A DNA stretch of 64,000 nucleotides. It comes from Mycolicibacterium rhodesiae NBB3. GTDB lineage: Bacteria > Actinomycetota > Actinomycetes > Mycobacteriales > Mycobacteriaceae. Shown here piece by piece: positions 1 through 8,359 of the stretch (the first letter of the stretch is position 1; every line of letters begins with the position of its first letter). Below the pieces are notes generated by a model that was not told where the DNA came from, did no database searches, and saw only the letters and a program-made list of their open reading frames with translations. The stretch spans positions 3,596,001-3,660,000 of the forward strand of contig NC_016604.1 of the NCBI RefSeq assembly GCF_000230895.2, in the 5' to 3' direction. Position numbers and translations under genes: made by a program.

Positions 1-213
1 ATCCTCAACGGCGCCAGGATCGGCGCTGGGTCGCTGATCGCCGCCAGCGCGCTGGTGCCGCAGGGTTTCGTCGTACCGCCCCGGTCGCTGGTGGCCGGCG
101 TGCCCGGCAAGGTGCGGCGCGACCTCAGCGACGCCGAAGTGGCGCACAACCGGCACAACGCGCAGGTATACCAGGCGCTCATCGAACTGCATCGTGATGC
201 GGGCAACAGCTGA
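1..213 (+). CDS. Gamma-carbonic-anhydrase-like hexapeptide-repeat protein, C-terminal part
   Basis: Frame 1 is open from the window edge to TGA at 211-213, giving the last 70 residues of a protein whose start lies outside. The visible part has the Ile/Val/Leu-Gly-Ala periodicity of a left-handed beta-helix (ILNGARIGAGSLIAASALV), then the family-typical VAGVPGK turn and a charged C-terminal helix. This is how gamma-class carbonic anhydrase-like (YrdA/CaiE type) trimeric proteins end. The metal-binding histidines would lie upstream and cannot be checked, so enzymatic activity is not assigned. Other hexapeptide transferases are possible. Confidence 0.75.
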   Translation: MLNGARIGAGSLIAASALVPQGFVVPPRSLVAGVPGKVRRDLSDAEVAHNRHNAQVYQALIELHRDAGNS

Positions 214-258
214 GCGCGACAAGGTTCCGATCCAGCTCGCTTCGGGTACAGCCGTACG

Positions 259-1404
259 GTGAGCAAACTGCGAATCCTGGTCACCGGGGCCACCGGCTAT
301 GTCGGATCACGGCTCGTCACGGCCCTGCTGGAGGAGGGCCACGACGTCGTCGCCGCCACCCGGAACCCTGCTCGGCTCGCCAAGTTCGGCTGGCACGACC
401 GTGTCAAGGGCGTGGCGCTGGACGCGCACAACCAGGAGTCGGCGCGGCATGCCTTCGCCGTCGCGGGGCCCGTCGACGTCGTCTACTACCTGGTGCACGG
501 GATCGGCCAGGCGGGCTTCCGCGAGGCAGACAACCGCGCGGCGGCAAACGTGGCGAACGAAGCCAAGAACGCCGGCGTGCGCCGGATCGTGTACCTGGGC
601 GGCTTCGTGCCCGACGGGGACAATCTCTCCGAGCATCTGAGCAGCCGCGCCGAAGTCGCGGAGGCGCTCGATGTGGAGGGGGGTCCGGACGTCGTCTGGC
701 TGGGTGCGGCGATGATCATCGGATCGGGTTCGACGTCGTTCGAGATGTTGCGCTATGTCACCGACCGTTTTCCGCTGACGCCGATGCCGGCGTGGTCGGT
801 CAATCCGATCGACCCCATCTCCATACAGGATGTCCTCTATTACCTGGTCGCCGCCGCGGACGAGAAGGTTCCTGCCGGGGCGTACGACATCTCCGGTCCG
901 GAGACGTCCTCCTACGCTGACCTGCTCCGCGCGTGCGCACGCATCTCCGGCAAATGGCGGGCCGAAGTGCCGGTCAACGGCGTGGATACCGGGCTGGTGT
1001 CGTTGGTGACATCGGCGGTGCTGCCGGTGCCGGGCGGCCTGGCGTCGGATCTCGTGGAGTCGCTCGATCACCCGATGATGGCCTCCGGCAACGGCCTTCG
1101 TGACTTGGTGCCCGACCCGCCCGATGGCCTCGTCGGGATTGACGAGGCCATCACCAGGGCTCTCCAGAGCCGCAAACCGCAGCCTGTCGACGCGCTCGCT
1201 GACCCGCACCATCTGGCTGACACCGATCCGTCGTGGGCGGGCGGCGACACGTTCCGCATTCGCCAACTGGCCAGCTACATCACGCCGTCGTTCGCGCGAC
1301 CGGCGCTGGGCCTGCTCGGCGTCGTGCCAGGACCCGTCGCCGCTGCGGTGCGGACCGGTCTGGACACCGCGATCGGCCTTGTCCCGAAGGCGAAGTCGGC
1401 GTGA
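259..1404 (+). CDS. NAD(P)-binding SDR-like reductase/epimerase
   Basis: 381 aa from GTG. The N-terminus has a Rossmann nucleotide-binding glycine motif (VTGATGYVG, about residues 8-16), and the following 200 residues resemble atypical (extended) SDR proteins of the NAD(P)H-binding/NmrA-like group. No clear YxxxK catalytic pair is seen, so it may be a reductase, an epimerase or a redox sensor; the substrate is unknown. The C-terminal 150 residues are not recognised. The stop overlaps the GTG of the following CPBP protease gene by 3 bases, which suggests translational coupling. Codon use matches the neighbours. Confidence 0.7.
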   Translation: MSKLRILVTGATGYVGSRLVTALLEEGHDVVAATRNPARLAKFGWHDRVKGVALDAHNQESARHAFAVAGPVDVVYYLVHGIGQAGFREADNRAAANVANEAKNAGVRRIVYLGGFVPDGDNLSEHLSSRAEVAEALDVEGGPDVVWLGAAMIIGSGSTSFEMLRYVTDRFPLTPMPAWSVNPIDPISIQDVLYYLVAAADEKVPAGAYDISGPETSSYADLLRACARISGKWRAEVPVNGVDTGLVSLVTSAVLPVPGGLASDLVESLDHPMMASGNGLRDLVPDPPDGLVGIDEAITRALQSRKPQPVDALADPHHLADTDPSWAGGDTFRIRQLASYITPSFARPALGLLGVVPGPVAAAVRTGLDTAIGLVPKAKSA

Positions 1405-2123
1405 CCCCACCCACTGCCACTCGGCCGCGATGGCTGGCCGAGGCCAGGGACATCGTCGGCTCGTGTCCGGTTCCGCACCATGAGCCACCCACCCTGATCC
1501 GCCGCCGGCGCATCGTCGTCGCGATCGTGTTGGTCATCGGCGCTGTGCTGCTTGGGTACTCGCTGGCCCTCCCGCCGGGAGACGCCTCGTTCTACTGGCT
1601 GACGCTGGCACTGGCCGGGGTGTGGGCGGTCGGCTCGTTGTTGTCCGGACCGTTGCATCTCGGGTGCATTCGGTTCCGCGGCCGCAACCAACGCCCGTGG
1701 CTCACCGGCACAGCGATAGGTCTGCTGCTCGGCGGCATCTTCATCGTCGGAGGATTGATCGCCCGCGAGATTCCGCCGTTGCGCGACTACATCACCCGCG
1801 TGCTGGAGTACGCCGACTACGGGCCCCTGCTCCTGATCACGTTCATCACGGTCGTCAACGGGGTCGCCGAGGAGATGTTCTTCCGCGGCGCTCTCTACAC
1901 CGCGCTGGGACGCTTTCGCCCGGTGCTGGTTTCAACGGTGTTCTATGTGATCGCGACCGGCGTTGCGACCGGTAACCCGATGCTGGGTTTCGCGGCGATC
2001 ATTCTCGGCACGGTGTGTGCCTACGAGCGCCGGGTCACCGGGGGAGTGCTCGCACCGATGCTGACCCACTTCTTCTGGGGTCTGGTCATGGTGCTCGCAC
2101 TGCCCCCGATGTTCGGCGTCTAA
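1401..2123 (+). CDS. CPBP-family intramembrane metalloprotease
   Basis: 240 aa from a GTG that overlaps the stop of the preceding reductase; a longer in-frame extension upstream lies wholly inside that gene and was not used. Several hydrophobic segments are visible (around residues 38-56, 65-83, 101-120, 141-154 and near the C-terminus). The CPBP (Abi/Rce1-like) motif 1 is present as EE at residues 157-158 with Arg at 162 (AEEMFFRG), and a later THFFW segment can supply a metal-binding histidine. The family comprises integral membrane proteases of largely unknown substrates. The 3' end overlaps the convergent MFS gene by 4 bases. Confidence 0.8.
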   Translation: MTPPTATRPRWLAEARDIVGSCPVPHHEPPTLIRRRRIVVAIVLVIGAVLLGYSLALPPGDASFYWLTLALAGVWAVGSLLSGPLHLGCIRFRGRNQRPWLTGTAIGLLLGGIFIVGGLIAREIPPLRDYITRVLEYADYGPLLLITFITVVNGVAEEMFFRGALYTALGRFRPVLVSTVFYVIATGVATGNPMLGFAAIILGTVCAYERRVTGGVLAPMLTHFFWGLVMVLALPPMFGV

Positions 2124-3406
2124 CGGAGCGGATGCGCCAGCTCGTCGTGTCGCATCTTCGCCGCATACATCGCGACCGCCGCCAAGACCACCGGAGCGAT
2201 CCCGGCCACCAGGAAGATCGCCTGCATCGAAACGACTTTCGACAGCGGGCCGACGATCGCGAACGACACCGGCATGAACGCCAGCGAGACGAAGAAGTCA
2301 AGGCTCGACACCCTGCCCAGCATCTCGGTGGGGACGCGGCGTTGCAGCAGCGTGCCCCAAATGACCATGCCGGCGCCGTCAGTGACGCCGACGACGAACG
2401 TCGCGAGCGCCATCAACGAAAATGACGACGTGAAGCCGATGATCACCAGCGGGACCGAGCCGACACCCCACATCGCCATCATCACCGTCAGATAGCGGCG
2501 TGGCAGCCGTCCCCATGAGACCGCAAGCGCGCCAAGCGCACTGCCCATCCCGAAGAACGCCAGAATGAATCCGTACATCCTGGCGCCATCGTCGAACCGG
2601 TCGTCGGCGATGAACGGCAGCAGCACCTCGATCGGGCCGAGCACCACGAGCACGAACACGCTCGCGAACAGCAGGGTCCACAGCAGCCACGGGGTGCGGA
2701 GCATGAACACGAAACCGTCCCGCAGATCGCGCAACACATGTGCGCGTTCGACGTCGCTCTCGTCGACAGCCGCTCTCGTGGTCGCCCTCGTCGCGACCAG
2801 CAATACGAGGCCGATAGTGAACAACACCGCCACCACGACGGAACCCGCCGCGGGAAACGTCGCACCCACCAGCAGGCCCGCGACGGCGGGGCCGACGGCA
2901 CGCTGGAACACCGGGCGCACCACACCTTCGACGCCGTTGGCGGCCAGCAGCTGTTCGGCGGGCAGAATCCTCGGCAGGATCGCGCTGTAGGCCGGGAAGA
3001 AGAACGCGGCAGCGGTCCCCATGGCCGTTGCGCCCAGCGCCAGATGCCAGATCTGCAGGGCGCCAATCATTCCCAGCACCGCGATTGCCGATGCAGCGAC
3101 CACGTTCACGGTCTCGACGCCGATGATGATCGATCGCTGGTTGATCCGGTCCGCGGCGATCCCGCCGACCAGGACGAACGCGACGAAGGCCGCGCCGAAG
3201 CAGGTCATCACGATCGACAACGACACGGGATTGTTGTCCAGTTCGATGACCTGAAGCGCGAGGACGACCGCGAACATGCCGTCGGCGAAGATGGACAGCG
3301 ACACCGCCGCGATCAGCAGGCGGTACTCGCGAATCCGGAACGGTGCGAGCACCCGCCAGCCACCGGCGTCGCGCACCGGCTGCGGAATGTCGAACTCCGT
3401 ACTCAC
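2120..3406 (-). CDS. Major facilitator superfamily exporter (MFS_3/EntS-like)
   Basis: 428 aa from GTG at 3406; an in-frame TTG at 3427 would add 7 residues, and neither start has a good ribosome binding site. About 12 hydrophobic segments are visible. The layout (a short N-terminal tail of PQPVRDAGGWRVLAP type, then TM1, with a DRIN-like loop after TM2) fits the MFS_3 group that includes the enterobactin exporter EntS and many actinobacterial drug or siderophore exporters. The substrate is not predictable. It converges on the CPBP gene with a 4-bp overlap and lies downstream of a crotonase-fold gene on the same strand. Confidence 0.8.
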   Translation of the reverse strand: MSTEFDIPQPVRDAGGWRVLAPFRIREYRLLIAAVSLSIFADGMFAVVLALQVIELDNNPVSLSIVMTCFGAAFVAFVLVGGIAADRINQRSIIIGVETVNVVAASAIAVLGMIGALQIWHLALGATAMGTAAAFFFPAYSAILPRILPAEQLLAANGVEGVVRPVFQRAVGPAVAGLLVGATFPAAGSVVVAVLFTIGLVLLVATRATTRAAVDESDVERAHVLRDLRDGFVFMLRTPWLLWTLLFASVFVLVVLGPIEVLLPFIADDRFDDGARMYGFILAFFGMGSALGALAVSWGRLPRRYLTVMMAMWGVGSVPLVIIGFTSSFSLMALATFVVGVTDGAGMVIWGTLLQRRVPTEMLGRVSSLDFFVSLAFMPVSFAIVGPLSKVVSMQAIFLVAGIAPVVLAAVAMYAAKMRHDELAHPLR

Positions 3407-3466
3407 CGATCGATGGTCGCCGATCAACCGTGGCGGCGTCCAACGATTTTCGCGGTGGGGGTGACA

Positions 3467-4285
3467 CTAACTATCGGTGAAGTTCGGCTTCCGACGGTCC
3501 TGGAACGCGCGTGCGCCTTCGCGGAAGTCGTGCGAGACGAGCAGGGTCATCTGGCCCTCGGTTTCGCGACCGATCGCGGGCTCGAACTCGGTCAGCGTCG
3601 CGGCGTTGATGGCGTGTTTGGTCTTGCGCAGCGATACCGCAGGACCGTTTAACAGCGCGGAGATCACCTTGTCGACCTCTGCGTCGAAGACGTCGGCCGG
3701 ATGCACCGCGGTGACAAGACCCCAGTCGTAGGCCTCGGCGGCGCTGATCCGTTCAGCCATCAACGCCATCCGCATGGCGCGGATGCGGCCCACGGCCGCG
3801 GCGATCAAGGCCGAGGCGCCACCGTCGGGCATCAACCCGATCTTGGTGAAGGCCAGCATGAAAAACGCCTTCTCCGAAGCCAATACGACATCGGACGCCA
3901 GCGCCAACGAGGCGCCGACACCCGCGCACGGCCCCTGCACGACAGCAACCACCGGTTGTGGCAGGTTCACGATCGACCGCACGGCGTCGTTGGCGGCGTC
4001 CAGAACCGAGGCCGGGCCGTCGACCCCCTTCTGCGCCTGGTCCTCGTCGCTGATGCCTGCACCTGATGAGAAGCCGCGGCCCGCACCGCCAAGGCGCACG
4101 ACCTTCACCCGTGGATCGGAGGCGGCCTGCGCCAGGGTCGAGGACATGGTCCGGAACATCGCGGCGGTCAGCGAGTTGAGGCTGTCGGGCCGGTTCATGG
4201 TCACCGAAAGGACACCGTCGGCAAGCTCAACGGCCAGGTCATCGATACCCGTGTAGGTCTGCGCGTCCGAGTTGACGGTTGTCAT
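3467..4285 (-). CDS. Enoyl-CoA hydratase/isomerase-family protein lacking both catalytic glutamates
   Basis: 272 aa, crotonase fold. The oxyanion-hole segment (GRGFSSGAG, about residues 69-77) and the [13 protein letters not shown] helix are present. Aligned by eye with rat crotonase, the position of Glu144 is Ser (GASLAL) and no Glu falls at the Glu164 position ([11 protein letters not shown]), so normal hydratase activity is unlikely; isomerase, thioesterase or other CoA chemistry is possible. It is divergent from mcr, as echA10 (Rv1142c) is in M. tuberculosis, so it is probably that orthologue. A TAGGGT -10 box sits 6 bases before the ATG, predicting a leaderless mRNA. Confidence 0.85.
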   Translation of the reverse strand: MTTVNSDAQTYTGIDDLAVELADGVLSVTMNRPDSLNSLTAAMFRTMSSTLAQAASDPRVKVVRLGGAGRGFSSGAGISDEDQAQKGVDGPASVLDAANDAVRSIVNLPQPVVAVVQGPCAGVGASLALASDVVLASEKAFFMLAFTKIGLMPDGGASALIAAAVGRIRAMRMALMAERISAAEAYDWGLVTAVHPADVFDAEVDKVISALLNGPAVSLRKTKHAINAATLTEFEPAIGRETEGQMTLLVSHDFREGARAFQDRRKPNFTDS

Positions 4286-4374
4286 GGCTGCACCCTAGGA
4301 CTGAACCACTTGGTTATACAAGTAAGCTATGTCGGCGTCGACGGTGTTGTTGGACGAAGGGCGGTTTTCAGGGC

Positions 4375-5478
4375 ATGGCGGGACCACTTCACGGATTGCG
4401 CGTCATCGAACTGGCCAGTATCGGCCCCGGCCCGCACGCCGCGATGATCCTCGGCGACCTCGGCGCCGACGTCGTGCGCATCGATCGGCCCGGCAAGCTC
4501 GGCGGCATCCCCAGTTCCAGACGCGAAACCGCGTTGCGCAATCGCCGTTCGGTGACCGCGGATCTGAAGTCCGACGAGGGCCGCGAGCTCGTACTGAAGC
4601 TCGTCGCCAAGGCCGACGTCCTCATCGAGGGACTGCGCCCCGGTGTCACCGAGCGGCTGGGCCTGGGCCCGGAGGATTGCGCCAAGGTCAACGAGCGGTT
4701 GGTCTACGGCCGCATGACGGGGTGGGGCCAGACCGGACCACGGCGGCTGCAGGCCGGCCACGACATCAACTACATCTCTCTCAACGGCGTGCTGCATTCG
4801 ATCGGGCGCGCCGGTGAACGGCCGGTGCCGCCGCTGAACCTGACCGGCGACTTCGGCGGCGGGTCGATGTTCCTGCTCGTCGGGATCCTGTCGGCACTGT
4901 GGGAGCGGCAGACCTCGGGCAAGGGGCAGGTGGTCGACGCCGCCATGGTCGACGGGTCCAGCGTTCTGGCGCAGATGATCTGGGGCTTCCGCCAGGACGG
5001 CATGTGGTCAGACGAGCGTGGGGTCAACATGCTCGACGGCGGCGCCCCGTACTACGACACTTATACGTGCGCGGACGGTAAGCACATCGCGATCGGCGCG
5101 ATCGAACCGCAGTTCTACGCCGAAGCGATCAAGGGGCTGGGCCTCGACGGTGCCGATCTGCCCGACCAGAACGACATGAGCCGCTGGCCCGAGCTGCGCG
5201 CCGCGATCACCGAGGCCGTCGCCGCCAAGGACCGCGATCACTGGACCAAGGTGTTCGCCGGCAGCGATGCGTGTGTGACGCCGGTGCTGTCGTTCGGCGA
5301 GGTCGAATCCGAACCGCACATCACCGAGCGTGACACCTTCTATCGCGACGATTCGGCGCCCGGCGGCTACCTGCAGCCGATGCCGGCGCCGCGGTTCTCG
5401 CGCAGCGCGACCACGACTCCGACGCCGCCGGGACAGGCGGGCGCCGACACCGAAGCCGTACTCCGAGACTGGGTTTAA
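4375..5478 (+). CDS. mcr: Alpha-methylacyl-CoA racemase
   Basis: 367 aa from ATG at 4375, where the sequence starts [14 protein letters not shown] as in mycobacterial Mcr; the frame is open further upstream but lacks family similarity there. This is a class III CoA-transferase-fold enzyme that epimerises 2R/2S-methylacyl-CoA esters, needed for beta-oxidation of methyl-branched fatty acids and the cholesterol side chain. The catalytic pair is visible: His129 (QAGHDINY) and Asp159 (LTGDFGGGS), equivalent to His126/Asp156 of M. tuberculosis Mcr. It is followed after 19 bp by an SDR, the same order as Rv1143-Rv1144, and probably forms an operon with it. Confidence 0.95.
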   Translation: MAGPLHGLRVIELASIGPGPHAAMILGDLGADVVRIDRPGKLGGIPSSRRETALRNRRSVTADLKSDEGRELVLKLVAKADVLIEGLRPGVTERLGLGPEDCAKVNERLVYGRMTGWGQTGPRRLQAGHDINYISLNGVLHSIGRAGERPVPPLNLTGDFGGGSMFLLVGILSALWERQTSGKGQVVDAAMVDGSSVLAQMIWGFRQDGMWSDERGVNMLDGGAPYYDTYTCADGKHIAIGAIEPQFYAEAIKGLGLDGADLPDQNDMSRWPELRAAITEAVAAKDRDHWTKVFAGSDACVTPVLSFGEVESEPHITERDTFYRDDSAPGGYLQPMPAPRFSRSATTTPTPPGQAGADTEAVLRDWV

Positions 5479-5497
5479 ACGAAAGGAATACATTTCA

Positions 5498-6246
5498 GTG
5501 GAGATCAAAGACGCCGTAGCCGTCGTCACCGGAGGTGCCTCCGGGCTCGGTCTGGCCACCACGAAGCGGCTGCTCGACAGGGGCGCATCCGTCGTGGTGA
5601 TCGACCTGCGCGGTGAAGAGGCCGTCGCCGAACTCGGTGACCGGGCCAAGTTCGTCGAGACGAACGTCACCGACGAGGCCGCGGTGGGTAAGGCGCTCGA
5701 CGTCGCCGAGTCGATGGGCCCGCTCCGGATCAACGTGAACTGCGCGGGCATCGGTAACGCCGCCAAGACGCTGAGCAAGGACGGCCCGTTCCCGCTGGAC
5801 GCCTTCAAGAAGGTCGTCGAGGTCAACCTGATCGGCACGTTCAACGTGCTGCGGCTGTCGGCCGAGCGCATCGCCCGCACCGAGCCTCTGGGTGAGGAAC
5901 GCGGCGTCATCATCAACACCGCATCGGTGGCGGCGTTCGAAGGTCAGATCGGCCAGGCCGCGTACTCCGCTTCCAAGGGCGGGGTCGTCGGAATGACGCT
6001 GCCGATCGCCCGCGACCTGTCGCGTGAGCTGATCCGTGTGTGCACCATCGCGCCAGGTCTGTTCAAGACCCCGCTGCTGGGCTCGCTGCCCGAGGAGGCG
6101 CAGGCCTCGCTGGGCAAGCAGGTGCCGCATCCGGCGCGACTGGGTGATCCCGATGAGTACGGCGCGCTGGCGGTGCACATCGTCGAGAACCCGATGCTCA
6201 ACGGCGAAGTGATTCGCCTCGACGGTGCGATCAGGATGGCTCCCCG

Positions 6247-6250
<4 letters not shown>
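5498..6250 (+). CDS. Short-chain 3-hydroxyacyl-CoA dehydrogenase-type SDR
   Basis: 250 aa from GTG at 5498, preceded by a Shine-Dalgarno-like AAAGGAA. Classical SDR: cofactor motif TGGASGLG at residues 11-18, Asp36 after beta-2 suggesting NAD(H), the NAG-type motif NCAGIG at 81-86, and the catalytic Ser143, Tyr156 and Lys160. It resembles type 2 (HSD10-like) 3-hydroxyacyl-CoA dehydrogenases and matches the position of Rv1144 next to mcr, so it probably acts on branched acyl-CoA intermediates. The stop codon TGA overlaps the ATG that opens the first copy of a 32-bp tandem repeat. Confidence 0.88.
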
Positions 6251-7341
<1,091 letters not shown>

Positions 7342-7376
7342 GACGGAATTTTTTCAGCACAGGAATCAGCGAAGAG

Positions 7377-7429
7377 GTGCCCGAGGCGGGCACGGGGGCG
7401 CGAAAAAACGCCCGCCGGTGGGCGGGCGT
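7377..7429. terminator. Bidirectional terminator pair between two convergent genes
   Basis: Two hairpins lie head to tail. The first is GTGCCCG/CGGGCAC (7377-7383 and 7387-7393, 3-nt loop), just after the + strand nitronate monooxygenase. The second is a perfect 9-bp stem ACGCCCGCC/GGCGGGCGT (7408-7416 and 7421-7429, 4-nt loop). Read on the minus strand, the second is followed directly by six T (7408-7403), a textbook intrinsic terminator for the small gene at 7434-7586. Confidence 0.8.
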
Positions 7430-7433
7430 CTGA

Positions 7434-7586
7434 TCAAACCGCGGTGGGCAGCTGCTCTTCGTCGAGCTGCTCCGAGGTGTCGCCCTCTACCAAGAAATCG
7501 CCGTGGTAGAGCGCCTCGAAGTCAACCTTGATGACATCAGCACTGGTGTCGTCGATCCACATGTACTGAAGAGTAACCATCGCCAT
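7434..7586 (-). CDS. Small acidic protein of unknown function (50 aa)
   Basis: A 50-codon frame on the minus strand starting MAMVTLQYMW and ending in QLPTAV. It is strongly acidic in its second half (about 13 Asp/Glu overall) and has typical mycobacterial coding composition. An in-frame stop lies shortly upstream. The stop codon is followed within 5 bases by an intrinsic terminator with a T-run, strong evidence that it is a transcribed unit. Start choice is ATG at 7586 or 7580; no good ribosome binding site is seen for either. I do not recognise the family; no membrane segment, Cys or signal peptide is present. Confidence 0.6.
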   Translation of the reverse strand: MAMVTLQYMWIDDTSADVIKVDFEALYHGDFLVEGDTSEQLDEEQLPTAV

Positions 7587-7675
7587 TAAGGAATCATTGA
7601 GTCACGATTCGGAAAACTGTGGCAATTCTTACCGCCGGGTAGGTTCCGCCCAGGTCGGGGCTTCTTAGAAGAGTC

Positions 7676-8221
7676 TTAGCTGGTCGGCGCGCTGAAGTGG
7701 ATCGGATTGATTCCGTACAGCGAGATCCACGTCAGAATGGCCGCGGCAACAGCCACCGCCAGCAAGCCGAGCACGACCCGCGCTGACCAGATCGTTCTGC
7801 CAAGCACTTTCGCGTCGACCGAGTAGGCGCCCGCTCCGGTGAAGAGCAGCGCCGTCGCGCCCAGCCCGATGAGGAACGGCACGTTGAAGGGCTCGGACCA
7901 AAAGGCCGTGGTCGAGACGTTCACCGCCCAGGCATCGATCATCGCGGCGATGACAGCACACGCTGCCAGCGGCGTCAGCACTCCGAAGATCAGGCCGAGA
8001 CCACCCAGCGTTTCGGCCGCCGTCACCATGAAGGCCGCGAACGCCGGCAAGCGCCAGCCGGCTGATTCCATGAACCCCACGGTTGCGCCGAAATCGAATG
8101 CCTTGATCAGGCCGGCCTGGAGGATCGCTGCACCGATCCCGATGCGCAGGATCAACAAGCCGATGTCGGCCACGCGGGTGGTGTCGAGGGCGCTCACGTC
8201 TTGGGCGGTCGAGGTTGTCAT
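7676..8221 (-). CDS. DoxX-family membrane protein
   Basis: 181 aa from ATG. Four hydrophobic segments (roughly residues 18-38, 60-85, 88-106 and 145-168) and the sequence pattern LILRIGIGAAILQAGLIKAFDF followed by ESAGW match DoxX/DUF4149-like proteins. DoxX of M. tuberculosis links a thiol-based redox complex with SodA and SseA, but this protein could be a paralogue, so only the family is claimed. It is transcribed away from the mmpL13-type operon, with 138 bp between the start codons that hold a 23-bp palindrome. Confidence 0.75.
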   Translation of the reverse strand: MTTSTAQDVSALDTTRVADIGLLILRIGIGAAILQAGLIKAFDFGATVGFMESAGWRLPAFAAFMVTAAETLGGLGLIFGVLTPLAACAVIAAMIDAWAVNVSTTAFWSEPFNVPFLIGLGATALLFTGAGAYSVDAKVLGRTIWSARVVLGLLAVAVAAAILTWISLYGINPIHFSAPTS

Positions 8222-8321
8222 GCCTTAGTAGACCGCGCGGCTTTGGAAATCTCATCGCGGCACTCGATGAACGTTGTGCCCGTCCGCGCCGTGATCAGGA
8301 AGGGCATCGCCTGTTGCCGCC

Positions 8322-8344
8322 CTAAGTTATCGCTGATAAGTTAG
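8322..8344. promoter_or_regulatory. 23-bp near-perfect palindrome, candidate TetR operator
   Basis: The arms CTAAGTTATC and GATAAGTTAG flank a 3-base centre and match as inverted repeats at 9 of 10 positions; the inner 13 bp (TTATCGCTGATAA) are perfect. It lies 16-38 bp upstream of the mmpL13-type gene and between it and the divergent doxX gene. The TetR gene at 10678 is in the same operon, so autoregulation through this site is the simplest reading. The TetR link is inference. Confidence 0.55.
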
Positions 8345-8359
8345 CGACGATATCCATCG

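Noticed and set aside
307-1488. Long arginine-rich open frame of 393 codons on the minus strand
   Set aside because: It is the antisense shadow of the SDR-like reductase and CPBP genes; composition is Arg/Gly/His-rich with no family resemblance.
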